A DNA stretch of 64,000 nt from UBA6197 sp047638075. Lineage in GTDB: Bacteria; Pseudomonadota; Alphaproteobacteria; Rhodobacterales; Rhodobacteraceae. Numbering within the stretch: the stretch's first letter is position 1; each line of letters begins with the position of its first letter. The position numbers and the translations under genes are program-made. Where the stretch lies: assembly GCF_047638075.1 (NCBI RefSeq), contig NZ_JBLJBV010000052.1:1-64000 (forward strand). Direction: 5' to 3'. Under the pieces are notes generated by a model. It searched no databases, was not told the DNA's origin, and saw nothing but the letters and a program-made list of their open reading frames with translations. Shown here piece by piece: positions 16,285 through 25,536 of this stretch.

Positions 16285-16980
16285 ATGGACACCCAGACCC
16301 TTGCGATGGCGCAAGAGATTGACTTCTCTTTGCTTGCGCTTTTTGCGCGCGCCTCTTTCACCGTGAAACTGGTGATGATTTTGTTGATCCTGGCCAGCTT
16401 TTGGTCATGGTCGATCATCATCCAGAAATTCATCTCTTACCGCTTTGCGCGAACCGAAGCCTCGGTCTTTGACCGGGCGTTCTGGTCGGGTGAGCCGCTG
16501 GACGAATTGTTTGACCAGATCGGCCCGGCGCCTGACGGCCCGTCACAAAGGATATTCGCGGCCGGAATGCTGGAATGGCGCCGTAGCCACCGGCAGGATG
16601 GCGAGTTGATCGCAGGCGCGCAGGCGCGGATAGATCGATCAATGGATGTGGCGATCGCCAAGGAAACCGAACAGCTTAGTGCCGGGCTGCCGTTTCTGGC
16701 GACCGTCGGCTCGACCGCGCCTTTCGTGGGGCTGTTTGGAACGGTCTGGGGGATCAAGGTGGCGTTCGAGCAGATCGCCATATCGCAAAACACCAGTCTT
16801 GCGGTTGTGGCGCCGGGGATTGCCGAGGCGTTGATGGCCACCGGGCTTGGCCTTTTGGCGGCTATTCCGGCGGTGATTTTTTATAACAAGCTGTCGGCCG
16901 ATAGTGACCGGCTCGCCTCGGGGTATGAGGCTTTCGCGGACGAGTTTGCCACGATCCTGTCGCGCCAGTTGGACGCCTGA
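16285..16980 (+). CDS. tolQ: Tol-Pal system inner-membrane proton channel TolQ
   Basis: MotA/TolQ/ExbB-family inner-membrane subunit that with TolR uses the proton motive force to energise TolA. The protein has 231 residues, an N-terminal transmembrane segment (about 32-50), a cytoplasmic loop, and two C-terminal transmembrane helices containing LPFLATVGSTAPFVGLFGTVWGI and LGLLAAIPAVIFYN. These include the conserved Thr/Ser/Pro residues lining the channel. It is 3 nt from tolR. Confidence 0.96.
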   Translation: MDTQTLAMAQEIDFSLLALFARASFTVKLVMILLILASFWSWSIIIQKFISYRFARTEASVFDRAFWSGEPLDELFDQIGPAPDGPSQRIFAAGMLEWRRSHRQDGELIAGAQARIDRSMDVAIAKETEQLSAGLPFLATVGSTAPFVGLFGTVWGIKVAFEQIAISQNTSLAVVAPGIAEALMATGLGLLAAIPAVIFYNKLSADSDRLASGYEAFADEFATILSRQLDA

Positions 16981-16983
16981 GCC

Positions 16984-17469
16984 ATGGGCGCGGGGGTCAT
17001 GAGAAAATCCGGTGGGGGGGGGCGTCGCCGCCGTGGCGCGCGCGGCAAGCATGCCGCGATGAGCGAGATCAACGTCACACCGTTTGTCGACGTGGCACTG
17101 GTGCTGCTGATCATCTTCATGGTGGCCGCGCCGCTGATGACGGTCGGGGTGCCGCTGGAGCTGCCCAAGACCGCCGCACAATCGCTGCCGACCGAGCAGG
17201 AAGAGCCGCTGACCATTTCGCTGACCGTTGACGGTGTGGTGGCGATCATGAACACCGAGGTTCCCGCAGCCGATCTGGTCAACCGCCTGCGCGCGATTGC
17301 GGCAGAGCGCAGCAGTGACAAGATTTATCTGCGGGCGGATGGCGCGATTGAATATGCGCGGGTCGTGCAGGTGATGGGCGCGCTTAACGCGGGCGGGTTC
17401 TCCAACATCGTGCTGGTGACGGACACGGGCGGGCCTGCGTTGGATGGCACCCAAGGGGCGGGCAATTAG
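16984..17469 (+). CDS. tolR: Tol-Pal system protein TolR
   Basis: ExbD/TolR family protein of 161 residues with one transmembrane helix containing the proton-carrying Asp (VTPFVDVALVLLIIFMVA) and a periplasmic domain. The N-terminus is longer than in E. coli TolR and has a Gly/Arg-rich cytoplasmic stretch (GGGGRRRRGARG). It lies 3 nt after tolQ and 4 nt before tolA. Confidence 0.95.
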   Translation: MGAGVMRKSGGGGRRRRGARGKHAAMSEINVTPFVDVALVLLIIFMVAAPLMTVGVPLELPKTAAQSLPTEQEEPLTISLTVDGVVAIMNTEVPAADLVNRLRAIAAERSSDKIYLRADGAIEYARVVQVMGALNAGGFSNIVLVTDTGGPALDGTQGAGN

Positions 17470-17473
17470 CGCC

Positions 17474-18664
17474 ATGTCCATGAACCGGGCGGATAAGATC
17501 GGCACGGGCATTTCGGCGGGGCTCCATCTGGGGCTGATCGTCTGGGTGGCCTTTGGCGGCTATTGGTTCAAGCCAAAGGCGCATGACCCCGTGCAGATGA
17601 CCGAAGTGGCGGTGATGTCGCAATCGCAGTTTGACGCGATGGTGGCGGCCGCGCCCAAGGCATCAGATCAGCCCGCTGCCGAAATGGTCATGCCCGAGGC
17701 CCCCGCCGAGGTGGCACCTGCGCCAACGCCCGAACCCGAGGTGACCCAGCCGCCGCAGGCCGAGGCCCTGCCCACGCCCGAACCCACCCCCGAGCCGCAG
17801 CCGGATCTGACCGATCTGACCACCCCGCCGGTGGCTGACGTGACCGATACCCCGCCGATACAGCCGATGCCGCCGGTCGAGGAACCTTCGCAAACCGTTC
17901 TGACCCAGATCAGCCCGCGCCCGAAACCAAAGCCCGCGCCCCGCGTCGCGCCAACGCCCGCCGAGGCGCCCGCCCCCGATGCGCGTGTTTCTGACACCGC
18001 CATGACCGAAACCAAGCCCGAAGAGACCCCCGACCCCGCCCCGGTGGTGGAGCCTCCAAAGGAAGAGGCCGCCCCGCCCGAAACCACGACCGAAATCGTG
18101 ACCGAGGCGACGGAAACCACCGACAAGCCCGAATCCTCGGCACCGGCGACGTCTGCCCGGCCAAAGGCGCGGCCCAAAAAGCCCGCCCCCGCTGACAAGC
18201 CAACCGAAACAGCAAAACCTGCCCAACCTGCCAAGCCGCAGTCGGATTCCGTCAATGATGCGCTGGCCGAGGCTTTGGCGGGCGACCCCGCGCCCTCGCA
18301 GGCCGAGGGCAGCGGCGGCGTGGGGCGCGCGGCCTCGGGCCCGCCGATGACGTCGGGCGAAAAAGACGCGTTGATTGTCGATGTGAAAGCCTGCTGGAAC
18401 GTCGGCGCGCTGTCGACCGAGGCGCTGCGCACCGTTGTTACGTTGAGCGTGAAAATGAACCCTGATGGCACGCCTGACATCAACTCGATCCGGCAGATCG
18501 GCTATGAGGGCGGGTCCGAGGCGTCTGCAAAACAGGCCTATGAGGCCGGGCGCCGGGCGATTGTGCGCTGCGGGTCAGACGGCTTTCCGTTGCCCGCAGA
18601 CAAGTACGATCAATGGCGCGAAATCGAGATCGTCTTCAACCCCGAAAAGATGAGGATGAAGTGA
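17474..18664 (+). CDS. tolA: Cell envelope integrity protein TolA
   Basis: Inner-membrane anchored protein of 396 residues that spans the periplasm to contact TolB and Pal. It has one N-terminal transmembrane helix (about 13-32). A long Pro/Glu/Ala/Thr-rich region follows at about 50-285, with a KPKPAPR stretch and an RPKARPKKPAP stretch. A C-terminal TolA/TonB-like globular domain starts around VKACWNVGALSTEALRTVV. The start at 17474 follows the tolR stop by 4 nt. The low-complexity middle is proline-rich instead of the Ala/Lys helix of E. coli TolA, as usual in this family. The stop overlaps a possible upstream tolB start. Confidence 0.9.
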   Translation: MSMNRADKIGTGISAGLHLGLIVWVAFGGYWFKPKAHDPVQMTEVAVMSQSQFDAMVAAAPKASDQPAAEMVMPEAPAEVAPAPTPEPEVTQPPQAEALPTPEPTPEPQPDLTDLTTPPVADVTDTPPIQPMPPVEEPSQTVLTQISPRPKPKPAPRVAPTPAEAPAPDARVSDTAMTETKPEETPDPAPVVEPPKEEAAPPETTTEIVTEATETTDKPESSAPATSARPKARPKKPAPADKPTETAKPAQPAKPQSDSVNDALAEALAGDPAPSQAEGSGGVGRAASGPPMTSGEKDALIVDVKACWNVGALSTEALRTVVTLSVKMNPDGTPDINSIRQIGYEGGSEASAKQAYEAGRRAIVRCGSDGFPLPADKYDQWREIEIVFNPEKMRMK

Positions 18665-18720
18665 TGCCCATTGCCGCCGAAATCCGCTACAACCAACAAA
18701 ACCCGATGCGAGGGACGGTT

Positions 18721-20067
18721 ATGATGTTTCGTTTTGTGAGGTTTGCCTTGGCCCTTGCGGTCGTGACACTGCCTTTTGCCCCGGCGGCCCATGCCCAAAG
18801 CGGGCCGCTGCGGATTGAAATCACTGATGGCGTGATTGAGCCGTTGCCCTATGCGCTGCCCCGATTTGTGGCCGAAACCGCCGAGGCGGGCCAATATGCT
18901 GCCGATATCAGCCAGGTAATCGCCGCTGACCTTTCGGGCACCGGCCTCTTTCGGGAAATTCCTGAAAGCGCCCACATCAGCCGGGTCAGCAGTTTTGACG
19001 CGCCACTGGCCTACGCCGATTGGAAGGCGATCAACGCGCAGGCGGTGATTACCGGGGCTGTGGCCGTTTCCGGTGGGCGGGTAACGGTGAAATTCCGGCT
19101 TTATGACGTCTATTCCGGCCAGCAACTGGGCGAGGGGCAGCAGCTTGCCGCCTCGACCGGAAGCTGGCGCAGGCTGGCCCACAAGGTGGCCGACACCGCC
19201 TATTCCCGGATCACCGGCGAGGGCGGCTATTTTGACAGCCGTGTGGTGTTCGTCTCGGAATCCGGGCCAAAGAACGCGCGTCAAAAGCGCCTTGCGGTGA
19301 TGGATTATGACGGCGCCAATGTGCAGTATCTGACCGACAGCAGCACCATCGTGCTGGCGCCGCGCTTCAGCTATGCCGGGGACAAGGTAATCTATACCAC
19401 CTATGAGACCGGCTTTCCGCGGATCAAGCTGCTGGACGTGGCCTCGGTCGCGGCGACACTGTTGCCCGAGCAGCCCGGCACCATGACCTTCGCGCCGCGC
19501 TTTTCACCAGATGGCGGCTCTATCGTCTATTCGCTTGAGCAGGGCGGCAATACCGACATCTGGCGGATGGGGGTGGGCGGCGGCGCGCCATCGCGGCTGA
19601 CCAATACCCCGGCGATCGAAACGGCACCCTCCTATTCCCCTGACGGCAGCCGCATCGTGTTTGAATCGGACCGCTCGGGCACCCAGCAACTTTACGTCAT
19701 GCCCGCCGGTGGTGGCGAGGCAACGCGGATTTCATTTCCGCAGGCGGGGTATGAGCGGGCACGCTACGGCACCCCGGTCTGGTCGCCGCGTGGCGATCTG
19801 ATTGCCTTCACGATGCAGCTTCAGGGCAAGTTCCATATTGGGGTGATGCGGACCGACGGGTCTGAACAGCGGCTGCTCACGACCTCGTTTCTTGACGAGG
19901 GGCCAACCTGGTCACCGAATGGCCGGGTAATCATGTTCACGCGCGAAACCGCCGGGGCCAGTGGTGGGGCGCAGCTATATTCGGTCGACATTTCGGGGCG
20001 GAACCTCAGGGTGGTTCCGACACCCGGCGCGGCCTCGGACCCGGCCTGGTCGCCGCTGTTGCCGTAA
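18721..20067 (+). CDS. tolB: Tol-Pal system beta-propeller protein TolB
   Basis: Periplasmic protein of 448 residues. A signal peptide (hydrophobic core about 7-20, cleavage after AAHAQ or AHA) is followed by the N-terminal alpha/beta domain and a six-bladed beta-propeller with WD40-like repeats (FSPDGGSIVYS, YSPDGSRIVFESDRSG, WSPRGDLIAFT, WSPNGRVIMFT). The start at 18721 is chosen because GAGGGA lies about 7 nt upstream and the signal peptide begins there. ATGs at 18664 and 18706 would add residues in front of the signal sequence. Confidence 0.95.
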   Translation: MMFRFVRFALALAVVTLPFAPAAHAQSGPLRIEITDGVIEPLPYALPRFVAETAEAGQYAADISQVIAADLSGTGLFREIPESAHISRVSSFDAPLAYADWKAINAQAVITGAVAVSGGRVTVKFRLYDVYSGQQLGEGQQLAASTGSWRRLAHKVADTAYSRITGEGGYFDSRVVFVSESGPKNARQKRLAVMDYDGANVQYLTDSSTIVLAPRFSYAGDKVIYTTYETGFPRIKLLDVASVAATLLPEQPGTMTFAPRFSPDGGSIVYSLEQGGNTDIWRMGVGGGAPSRLTNTPAIETAPSYSPDGSRIVFESDRSGTQQLYVMPAGGGEATRISFPQAGYERARYGTPVWSPRGDLIAFTMQLQGKFHIGVMRTDGSEQRLLTTSFLDEGPTWSPNGRVIMFTRETAGASGGAQLYSVDISGRNLRVVPTPGAASDPAWSPLLP

Positions 20068-20162
20068 GGTGGGCGATTCCCAAAGCCGGAACAAACTGTT
20101 AGAGTATGTGGCACCGGGCCAAGACAAAACCCGGGCCAGTAAAACAAAAAGGCGGTAGCACC

Positions 20163-20687
20163 ATGACCCTTCTTCCCAAGGCGCTTTTGATTGTATCGGC
20201 GCTGGCCCTTGCGGCTTGTAACAACCCCAACCGTTATGGCGCCGGTGGCGCAGGTGGTGATGGCGCCTTTGGGCCCGGCGGGATTGATCAATCAGCGCTT
20301 GGCAGTGCCAGCGACCCGCGCAGCCCGGCCTATTTCAGCCAGACCATTGGTGACAAGGTGTTGTTCGCTATTGACCAGTCCACCCTATCGCCCGAAGCAC
20401 GCGGCATTCTGAACGGTCAGGCGCAGTGGCTGATGGCCAACAGTCAGTATTCGGCCATCATCGAAGGGCACGCCGACGAACAGGGCACCCGCGAATATAA
20501 CCTTGCCCTGGGCGCGCGCCGGGCCAACGCCGCGCAGGAATTCCTTGTATCGCAAGGGGTTGCTTCGGGGCGGCTGCGCACCGTGTCCTATGGCAAGGAA
20601 CGCCCGCTTGAGGTGTGTTCGACCGAAGAGTGCTATTCCAAGAACCGCCGCGCGGTTACGGTGATTTCGCTGGGTGCGGGCAGCTAA
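20163..20687 (+). CDS. pal: Peptidoglycan-associated lipoprotein Pal
   Basis: Outer-membrane lipoprotein of 174 residues. A lipobox LALAAC places the lipidated residue at Cys19. A Gly/Ala-rich linker is followed by an OmpA-like peptidoglycan-binding domain (EGHADEQGTREYNLALGARRANAAQEFL). It anchors the outer membrane to peptidoglycan and is a partner of TolB. It is complete and is followed by cpoB after 1 nt. Confidence 0.96.
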   Translation: MTLLPKALLIVSALALAACNNPNRYGAGGAGGDGAFGPGGIDQSALGSASDPRSPAYFSQTIGDKVLFAIDQSTLSPEARGILNGQAQWLMANSQYSAIIEGHADEQGTREYNLALGARRANAAQEFLVSQGVASGRLRTVSYGKERPLEVCSTEECYSKNRRAVTVISLGAGS

Positions 20688-20688
20688 G

Positions 20689-21504
20689 ATGCGCAGGATG
20701 CGAGGGTTGGTTTTGGCACTGGGGCTGCTGGCGGCCTCACCGGCGCTGGCGCAAGACCAGTCGCTTGCCGATATCCGGGTAGAGCTGGGCCAGTTGTCGG
20801 CGCAGATTCAGGGCTTGCGCGGCGAATTGGTGGCGTCGGGGCAATCGGGGATGCAGGCGGCAGGCGGGGCATCGGCCCTTGAGCGGATGGATACGATGGA
20901 GGCGGCGCTGGCGCGGCTGACCGCGCAGGCCGAAGGGTTGGAAAACCGGATCAACCGGGTGGTGTCTGATGGCACCAACCGGTTGGGCGATCTGGAATTC
21001 CGCCTGTGCGAACTGGAGCCCGGCTGCGACATCGCGGCCATTGGCACCACGCCGCCCTTGGGCGGTGGTGGGTCCGTCGCGGCACCTGCTGCCCCCATAC
21101 CCTCGGCCGGGCCGGCCATGGCAATGAATGAGCAGGCAGATTTTGACCGGGCCAAGGAGGTGCTCGGTCAAGGTGACTTTCGCGGCGCCGCTGACCTCTT
21201 TGCGGCCTATGCCGAAACCTATCCGGGCGGTGCGCTAAGCGAAGAGGCGATGTATCTGCGCGCCGATGCGCTGCGTCAAGCGGGCGAAGAGGCCAAGGCC
21301 GCGCGGGCGTTTCTGGATGCGTTTTCAGCCGCGCCCAACGGTGTGCGTGCGCCTGACAACCTGCTGAACCTTGGCAAATCGCTGGGCAATCTGGGCCAGA
21401 AACAAGAGGCCTGCGCGACCCTGGCCGAGGTGGGTGTGCGGTTCCCGCAAGCCCCGGCGATGATCGAGGCGGGGGCCTCGATGCGCGCGCTTGGCTGTCA
21501 GTGA
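20689..21504 (+). CDS. cpoB: Tol-Pal system protein CpoB/YbgF
   Basis: Periplasmic protein of 271 residues that in E. coli coordinates peptidoglycan synthesis and outer-membrane constriction. It has a signal peptide (cleavage near ASPALAQ), an N-terminal coiled coil at about 25-110 (LADIRVELGQLSAQIQGLRG) and a C-terminal TPR domain (about 150-271). The ATG at 20689 or the one at 20698 may be used; both keep the signal peptide. The stop overlaps the GTG start of tilS. Confidence 0.93.
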   Translation: MRRMRGLVLALGLLAASPALAQDQSLADIRVELGQLSAQIQGLRGELVASGQSGMQAAGGASALERMDTMEAALARLTAQAEGLENRINRVVSDGTNRLGDLEFRLCELEPGCDIAAIGTTPPLGGGGSVAAPAAPIPSAGPAMAMNEQADFDRAKEVLGQGDFRGAADLFAAYAETYPGGALSEEAMYLRADALRQAGEEAKAARAFLDAFSAAPNGVRAPDNLLNLGKSLGNLGQKQEACATLAEVGVRFPQAPAMIEAGASMRALGCQ

Positions 21505-22769
21505 CGGGCAGCGGCGGGCGTTTTTCGGACCTGACGGCGCAGATCCGTGCGGTAGTTGCGCCCGGTCGGTTTTCCCGGCTGGGCGTCGCGGTTTCCGGGG
21601 GGGGCGATTCTGTCGCACTTTTGCACCTTCTGGCCGCCCAACCTGACCGACCGGCGCTTAATGCGGTGACGGTAGATCACGGTTTGCGCCCGGAAGCCGC
21701 GTCAGAGGCGGCTGCGGTGGCGCAGCTTTGTGCCGGCCTTGGCGTGCCGCATGAAACACTGCGCTGGCAGGGCTGGGACGGGCGCGGAAACCTGTCCGAT
21801 GCGGCCCGGCGCGCCCGCTATACGCTGATGGCAGACTGGGCCCGCGCCCATGATGTCGAGGCGGTAGCGTTGGGTCATACTGCCGACGATCAGGCCGAAA
21901 CCTTTCTGATGCGGCTGGCGCGCGGTGCCGGGCTGGACGGGCTGTCTGCAATGGCGACTGAACGAGCAGCTTGGGGGGCACTGTGGCTGCGCCCGCTTTT
22001 GGCGGCACCGCGCGCCGATCTGCGCGCGTTTTTGCGCGACTTGGGTGCGCAATGGGCCGAAGACCCCAGCAATGACGACCCCAGCTATGACCGTGTTCGC
22101 GCCCGTGCCGTGCTGACCGCGCTGGCCCCCTTGGGGATCAGCGTTGGCGGGATTGCGGATGTGACGGCGCATCTGCGCGAGGTGCGCGAGGTGGTTGCGC
22201 GCGCCACCTACATCGCCGCGCAGCAGATCTTGCGGGTTGAGGTGGGCGATCTGCTGTTTGATCGCGCCGGCTTTGCCAGCCATCCGCCCGAACTGCGCCG
22301 CCGCCTTCTGGCGCAAGGGCTGCGCTGGGTGGCCTCGGCTGATTACGCGCCCCGCGCAGCGCCGCTTGCCGATTTGATCAAAACCATTCTGGCCGGGGGC
22401 ACGGCCACGCTGCATGGTTGCCTTGTGCTGCAAGAGGGGCCTTGGTTTCGCATCTGCCGCGAGCCGGTGGCCGTTGCAAACTGTCGCGCAGCGCCCGGCG
22501 CGCTTTGGGATGGGCGGTGGCGGTTGACCGGGCCTGATGAGAAACGATGCGAAATCAGGGCGTTGGGTGACGTCGGTTTGCGACTTTGCCCAAATTGGCG
22601 CAGCCAGCCCCGCCCGCGTGCGGCGCTGTTGGCCGATCCGGCAGTGTGGCGCGAGGGGGAATTGGTGGCCGCGCCGCTTGCCGGAATGGGGCAGAATTGG
22701 TCGGCGGAACTTGGCCATGGGGGGCGCGGTGGGGCAGATGATTTCCTTTCTGCGCTTTTATCGCATTGA
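21501..22769 (+). CDS. tilS: tRNA(Ile)-lysidine synthetase TilS
   Basis: ATP-dependent enzyme that converts the wobble C of the CAU anticodon of tRNA-Ile2 to lysidine. The protein has 422 residues and a GTG start overlapping cpoB. The PP-loop is VSGGGDS at about 31-37. GHTADDQAETFLMRLARGAG and EDPSNDDPSYDRVRAR are TilS signatures. The C-terminal domain is less conserved. It is essential in most bacteria and appears intact. Confidence 0.94.
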   Translation: MTGSGGRFSDLTAQIRAVVAPGRFSRLGVAVSGGGDSVALLHLLAAQPDRPALNAVTVDHGLRPEAASEAAAVAQLCAGLGVPHETLRWQGWDGRGNLSDAARRARYTLMADWARAHDVEAVALGHTADDQAETFLMRLARGAGLDGLSAMATERAAWGALWLRPLLAAPRADLRAFLRDLGAQWAEDPSNDDPSYDRVRARAVLTALAPLGISVGGIADVTAHLREVREVVARATYIAAQQILRVEVGDLLFDRAGFASHPPELRRRLLAQGLRWVASADYAPRAAPLADLIKTILAGGTATLHGCLVLQEGPWFRICREPVAVANCRAAPGALWDGRWRLTGPDEKRCEIRALGDVGLRLCPNWRSQPRPRAALLADPAVWREGELVAAPLAGMGQNWSAELGHGGRGGADDFLSALLSH

Positions 22770-22850
22770 ACCTGCGCGCTGAATGCCTATTTTCAGATCA
22801 ACAGGTGCCCGACTCTGTCGCGGCGCCAATTGGATATTGGAGGATTCCTC

Positions 22851-24749
22851 TTGGGTAATGCACGCAATCTTGCCTTCTGGGCTGTGCTGTTCCTGTTGAT
22901 ACTGGCGCTGTTCAACCTGTTTGGTGATGGTCAAAGTGCGGTGAATGCGCGTTCGGTCAGCTATTCGGACTTTATCAGCCGTGTCGACAAGGGCGATGTT
23001 GCCAGCGTTAAACTGGATGGCGAGGTGGTGACCTTCGTCGGCAAGGACAACACGCAGTATACAACGATCAAACCCGCCAGCGACGATATTTCGGACCGGC
23101 TTATCGCCAAGAATGTTGAGGTTCGGGTTGAACGGCAGGAACAGTCGGGCTTCATGTCGCTGCTGGGCGTGTGGCTACCGTTCCTTGTGCTGATCGGGAT
23201 CTGGATCTTCTTCATGAACCGAATGCAGGGCGGCGGCAAAGGCGGCGCGATGGGTTTTGGCAAGTCGCGCGCCAAACTGCTGACGGAAAAGCATGGCCGC
23301 GTGACCTTTGACGATGTGGCCGGCATCGACGAGGCCAAGGAAGAGCTGGAAGAGATTGTCGAGTTTTTGCGCAACCCGCAAAAGTTTAGCCGTCTTGGCG
23401 GTAAAATTCCCAAGGGCGCGCTGCTGGTTGGCCCGCCGGGCACCGGTAAAACGCTGCTGGCGCGCGCGATTGCGGGCGAGGCGGGGGTGCCCTTCTTTAC
23501 CATCTCGGGATCGGATTTTGTGGAAATGTTCGTGGGTGTCGGCGCATCGCGTGTGCGCGACATGTTTGAGCAGGCCAAGAAAAACGCCCCCTGCATCGTC
23601 TTTATCGACGAGATTGACGCCGTGGGCCGTTCGCGCGGCGTAGGCATCGGCGGGGGCAATGATGAGCGTGAACAGACGCTGAACCAGCTACTGGTGGAAA
23701 TGGACGGGTTTGAGGCCAACGAGGGTATCATCATCATCGCCGCAACCAACCGCCGCGATGTACTGGACCCGGCGTTGCTGCGGCCGGGCCGTTTTGATCG
23801 CCAAATCCACGTTCCGAACCCCGACATCAAAGGTCGTGAAAAAATTCTGAACGTTCACGCCCGCAAGGTGCCGCAGGGCCCGGACGTTGAATTGCGCCTG
23901 ATTGCGCGCGGAACCCCCGGTTTTTCGGGGGCGGACCTTGCCAACCTGGTCAATGAGGCCGCGCTGATGGCCGCCCGTGTGGGCCGCCGTTTCGTGACGA
24001 TGGAAGATTTCGAGTCTGCCAAGGACAAGGTGATGCTGGGGGTTGAACGCCGCAGCATGGTTCTGACGCCCGAGCAAAAGGAAAAGACCGCCTACCACGA
24101 GGCCGGCCACGCCATCGTTGGCATGGCGATGCCGAAATGCGACCCGGTCTACAAAGCCACGATCATTCCACGCGGCGGCGCCTTGGGAATGGTGGTCAGT
24201 CTGCCCGAAATGGACCGGCTGAACATGCACAAGGACGAGGCCAAACAACGCATCGCCATGACCATGGCCGGCAAGGCCGCCGAAATCATCAAATATGGTG
24301 AGGAAGGTGTGTCGAACGGCCCTGCGGGCGACATCCAGCAGGCCTCGGGGCTGGCGCGGGCAATGGTGATGCGCTGGGGCATGTCCGACAAGGTCGGCGC
24401 AGTAGATTATGCCGAGGCGCATGAGGGCTATTCCGGAAATACCGGGGGGTTCTCGGTATCTGCCTCAACCAAAGAGTTGATAGAGCAAGAGGTCAAGGAC
24501 CTGATCGACGAAGGCTATGCCTTGGCCTACAAGGTTCTTGAGGAAAAATCGGTCGAGTTTGAGCGGCTTGCACAGGGTCTTTTGGAATATGAAACCCTGA
24601 CTGGCGAGGAAATCCGCCGGATCGTGCGTGGCGAGGCAATCGGGGGCGATGACATGACGCCGCCTTCTGGCAACGTGCCTTCGGTTTCGGCGGTCCCCAA
24701 AACAAAACCGGCTGCCCCGAAGGGCGCCGAGCCTGAACCCTCGGTTTGA
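22851..24749 (+). CDS. ftsH: ATP-dependent zinc metalloprotease FtsH
   Basis: Membrane-anchored AAA+ protease of 632 residues that degrades unassembled membrane proteins and regulators such as sigma-32. There are two N-terminal transmembrane helices around a periplasmic domain. Walker A is GPPGTGKT at about 194, Walker B IVFIDEIDAVGR, SRH PALLRPGRFDRQI, and the zinc motif HEAGH starts at about residue 416. The start is a TTG at 22851: GGAGG (22839-22843) lies 7 nt upstream and family members begin MGNARN. The upstream TTG at 22830 has no such site. It ends with a Pro/Lys-rich tail. It is not overlapped with tilS. Confidence 0.96.
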   Translation: MGNARNLAFWAVLFLLILALFNLFGDGQSAVNARSVSYSDFISRVDKGDVASVKLDGEVVTFVGKDNTQYTTIKPASDDISDRLIAKNVEVRVERQEQSGFMSLLGVWLPFLVLIGIWIFFMNRMQGGGKGGAMGFGKSRAKLLTEKHGRVTFDDVAGIDEAKEELEEIVEFLRNPQKFSRLGGKIPKGALLVGPPGTGKTLLARAIAGEAGVPFFTISGSDFVEMFVGVGASRVRDMFEQAKKNAPCIVFIDEIDAVGRSRGVGIGGGNDEREQTLNQLLVEMDGFEANEGIIIIAATNRRDVLDPALLRPGRFDRQIHVPNPDIKGREKILNVHARKVPQGPDVELRLIARGTPGFSGADLANLVNEAALMAARVGRRFVTMEDFESAKDKVMLGVERRSMVLTPEQKEKTAYHEAGHAIVGMAMPKCDPVYKATIIPRGGALGMVVSLPEMDRLNMHKDEAKQRIAMTMAGKAAEIIKYGEEGVSNGPAGDIQQASGLARAMVMRWGMSDKVGAVDYAEAHEGYSGNTGGFSVSASTKELIEQEVKDLIDEGYALAYKVLEEKSVEFERLAQGLLEYETLTGEEIRRIVRGEAIGGDDMTPPSGNVPSVSAVPKTKPAAPKGAEPEPSV

Positions 24750-24756
24750 GGCGCTG

Positions 24757-25536
24757 ATGAGCAAGCCCGACTGGAGCCCCGAAATCTATTCCCGGTTTCG
24801 GGGCTTGCGGCTGCGCCCCGCGCTGGATCTGCTGACCCGCGTGCCTGCGCTACCCAAGGGGGATGTGATTGACCTTGGATGCGGCAATGGGGCGGTAGGG
24901 GCCGCGTTGGCCAAGCGTTTTTCCGGGCATAGGTTGATCGGGCTTGATGCTTCGCCTGCGATGTTGGCCGCTGCAGCCGCGACGGGCGCTTATAAACGTT
25001 GCCTTTCGGCCGATGTGGCGACGTGGGAACCTGCAAAACCTGTGGCGCTGATCTTTTCCAACGCGATGCTGCATTGGCTGAGCGGGCATGAGGTCTTGTT
25101 GCCCCGTCTGGCCAGCTTCGTGGCGCCCGGCGGCACGTTGGCAGTGCAGATGCCGCGCCAGTTTGGGGCGCCTTCGCATCGGTTTTTACGGGATTTTGCG
25201 GCTGAGATGTTTCCTGACCGATTTGATTTCACCGGCTGGCAGCCGCCGGTGAATAGCGCGGTCGAGTATCACCGCTTGCTGGCACCGTTGGGCCAGGCAG
25301 ACGTTTGGGAAACCGACTATGTGCACCGGCTGGAGCCTGACAAGGACGCGCACCCGGTGCGTCGCTTTACTGAAAGCACGGCGATGCGCCCGTTTCTGGA
25401 ACCATTGTCCGCGCCCGAGTTGGCCGAATTCACAAACCGCTACGATGCCGCCCTGGCAGCGGCCTACCCAACAGAGCCCGATGGTGCGGTCTTGTTCCCG
25501 TTTCGCCGTGTGTTCTTTACCGTGACGGTGTCTTGA
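24757..25536 (+). CDS. tam: SAM-dependent methyltransferase, trans-aconitate 2-methyltransferase-like
   Basis: Class I methyltransferase of 259 residues. The SAM-binding motif is VIDLGCGNGAVG at about 38-49, followed by IGLDASPAML and the NAMLHWL motif characteristic of Tam-type enzymes. MPRQFGAPSH and a C-terminal VLFPFRRVFF also fit Tam. Tam methylates trans-aconitate, an inhibitor of aconitase; the substrate here is inferred. Only 7 nt separate it from ftsH and its stop overlaps the start of the MOSC gene by 1 nt. Confidence 0.8.
   Translation: MSKPDWSPEIYSRFRGLRLRPALDLLTRVPALPKGDVIDLGCGNGAVGAALAKRFSGHRLIGLDASPAMLAAAAATGAYKRCLSADVATWEPAKPVALIFSNAMLHWLSGHEVLLPRLASFVAPGGTLAVQMPRQFGAPSHRFLRDFAAEMFPDRFDFTGWQPPVNSAVEYHRLLAPLGQADVWETDYVHRLEPDKDAHPVRRFTESTAMRPFLEPLSAPELAEFTNRYDAALAAAYPTEPDGAVLFPFRRVFFTVTVS

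Noticed and set aside
17663..18483. Minus-strand frames of 187 and 271 residues opposite tolA
   Set aside because: Gly/Arg/Ser low-complexity shadows of the proline-rich TolA linker, without start context or family features.
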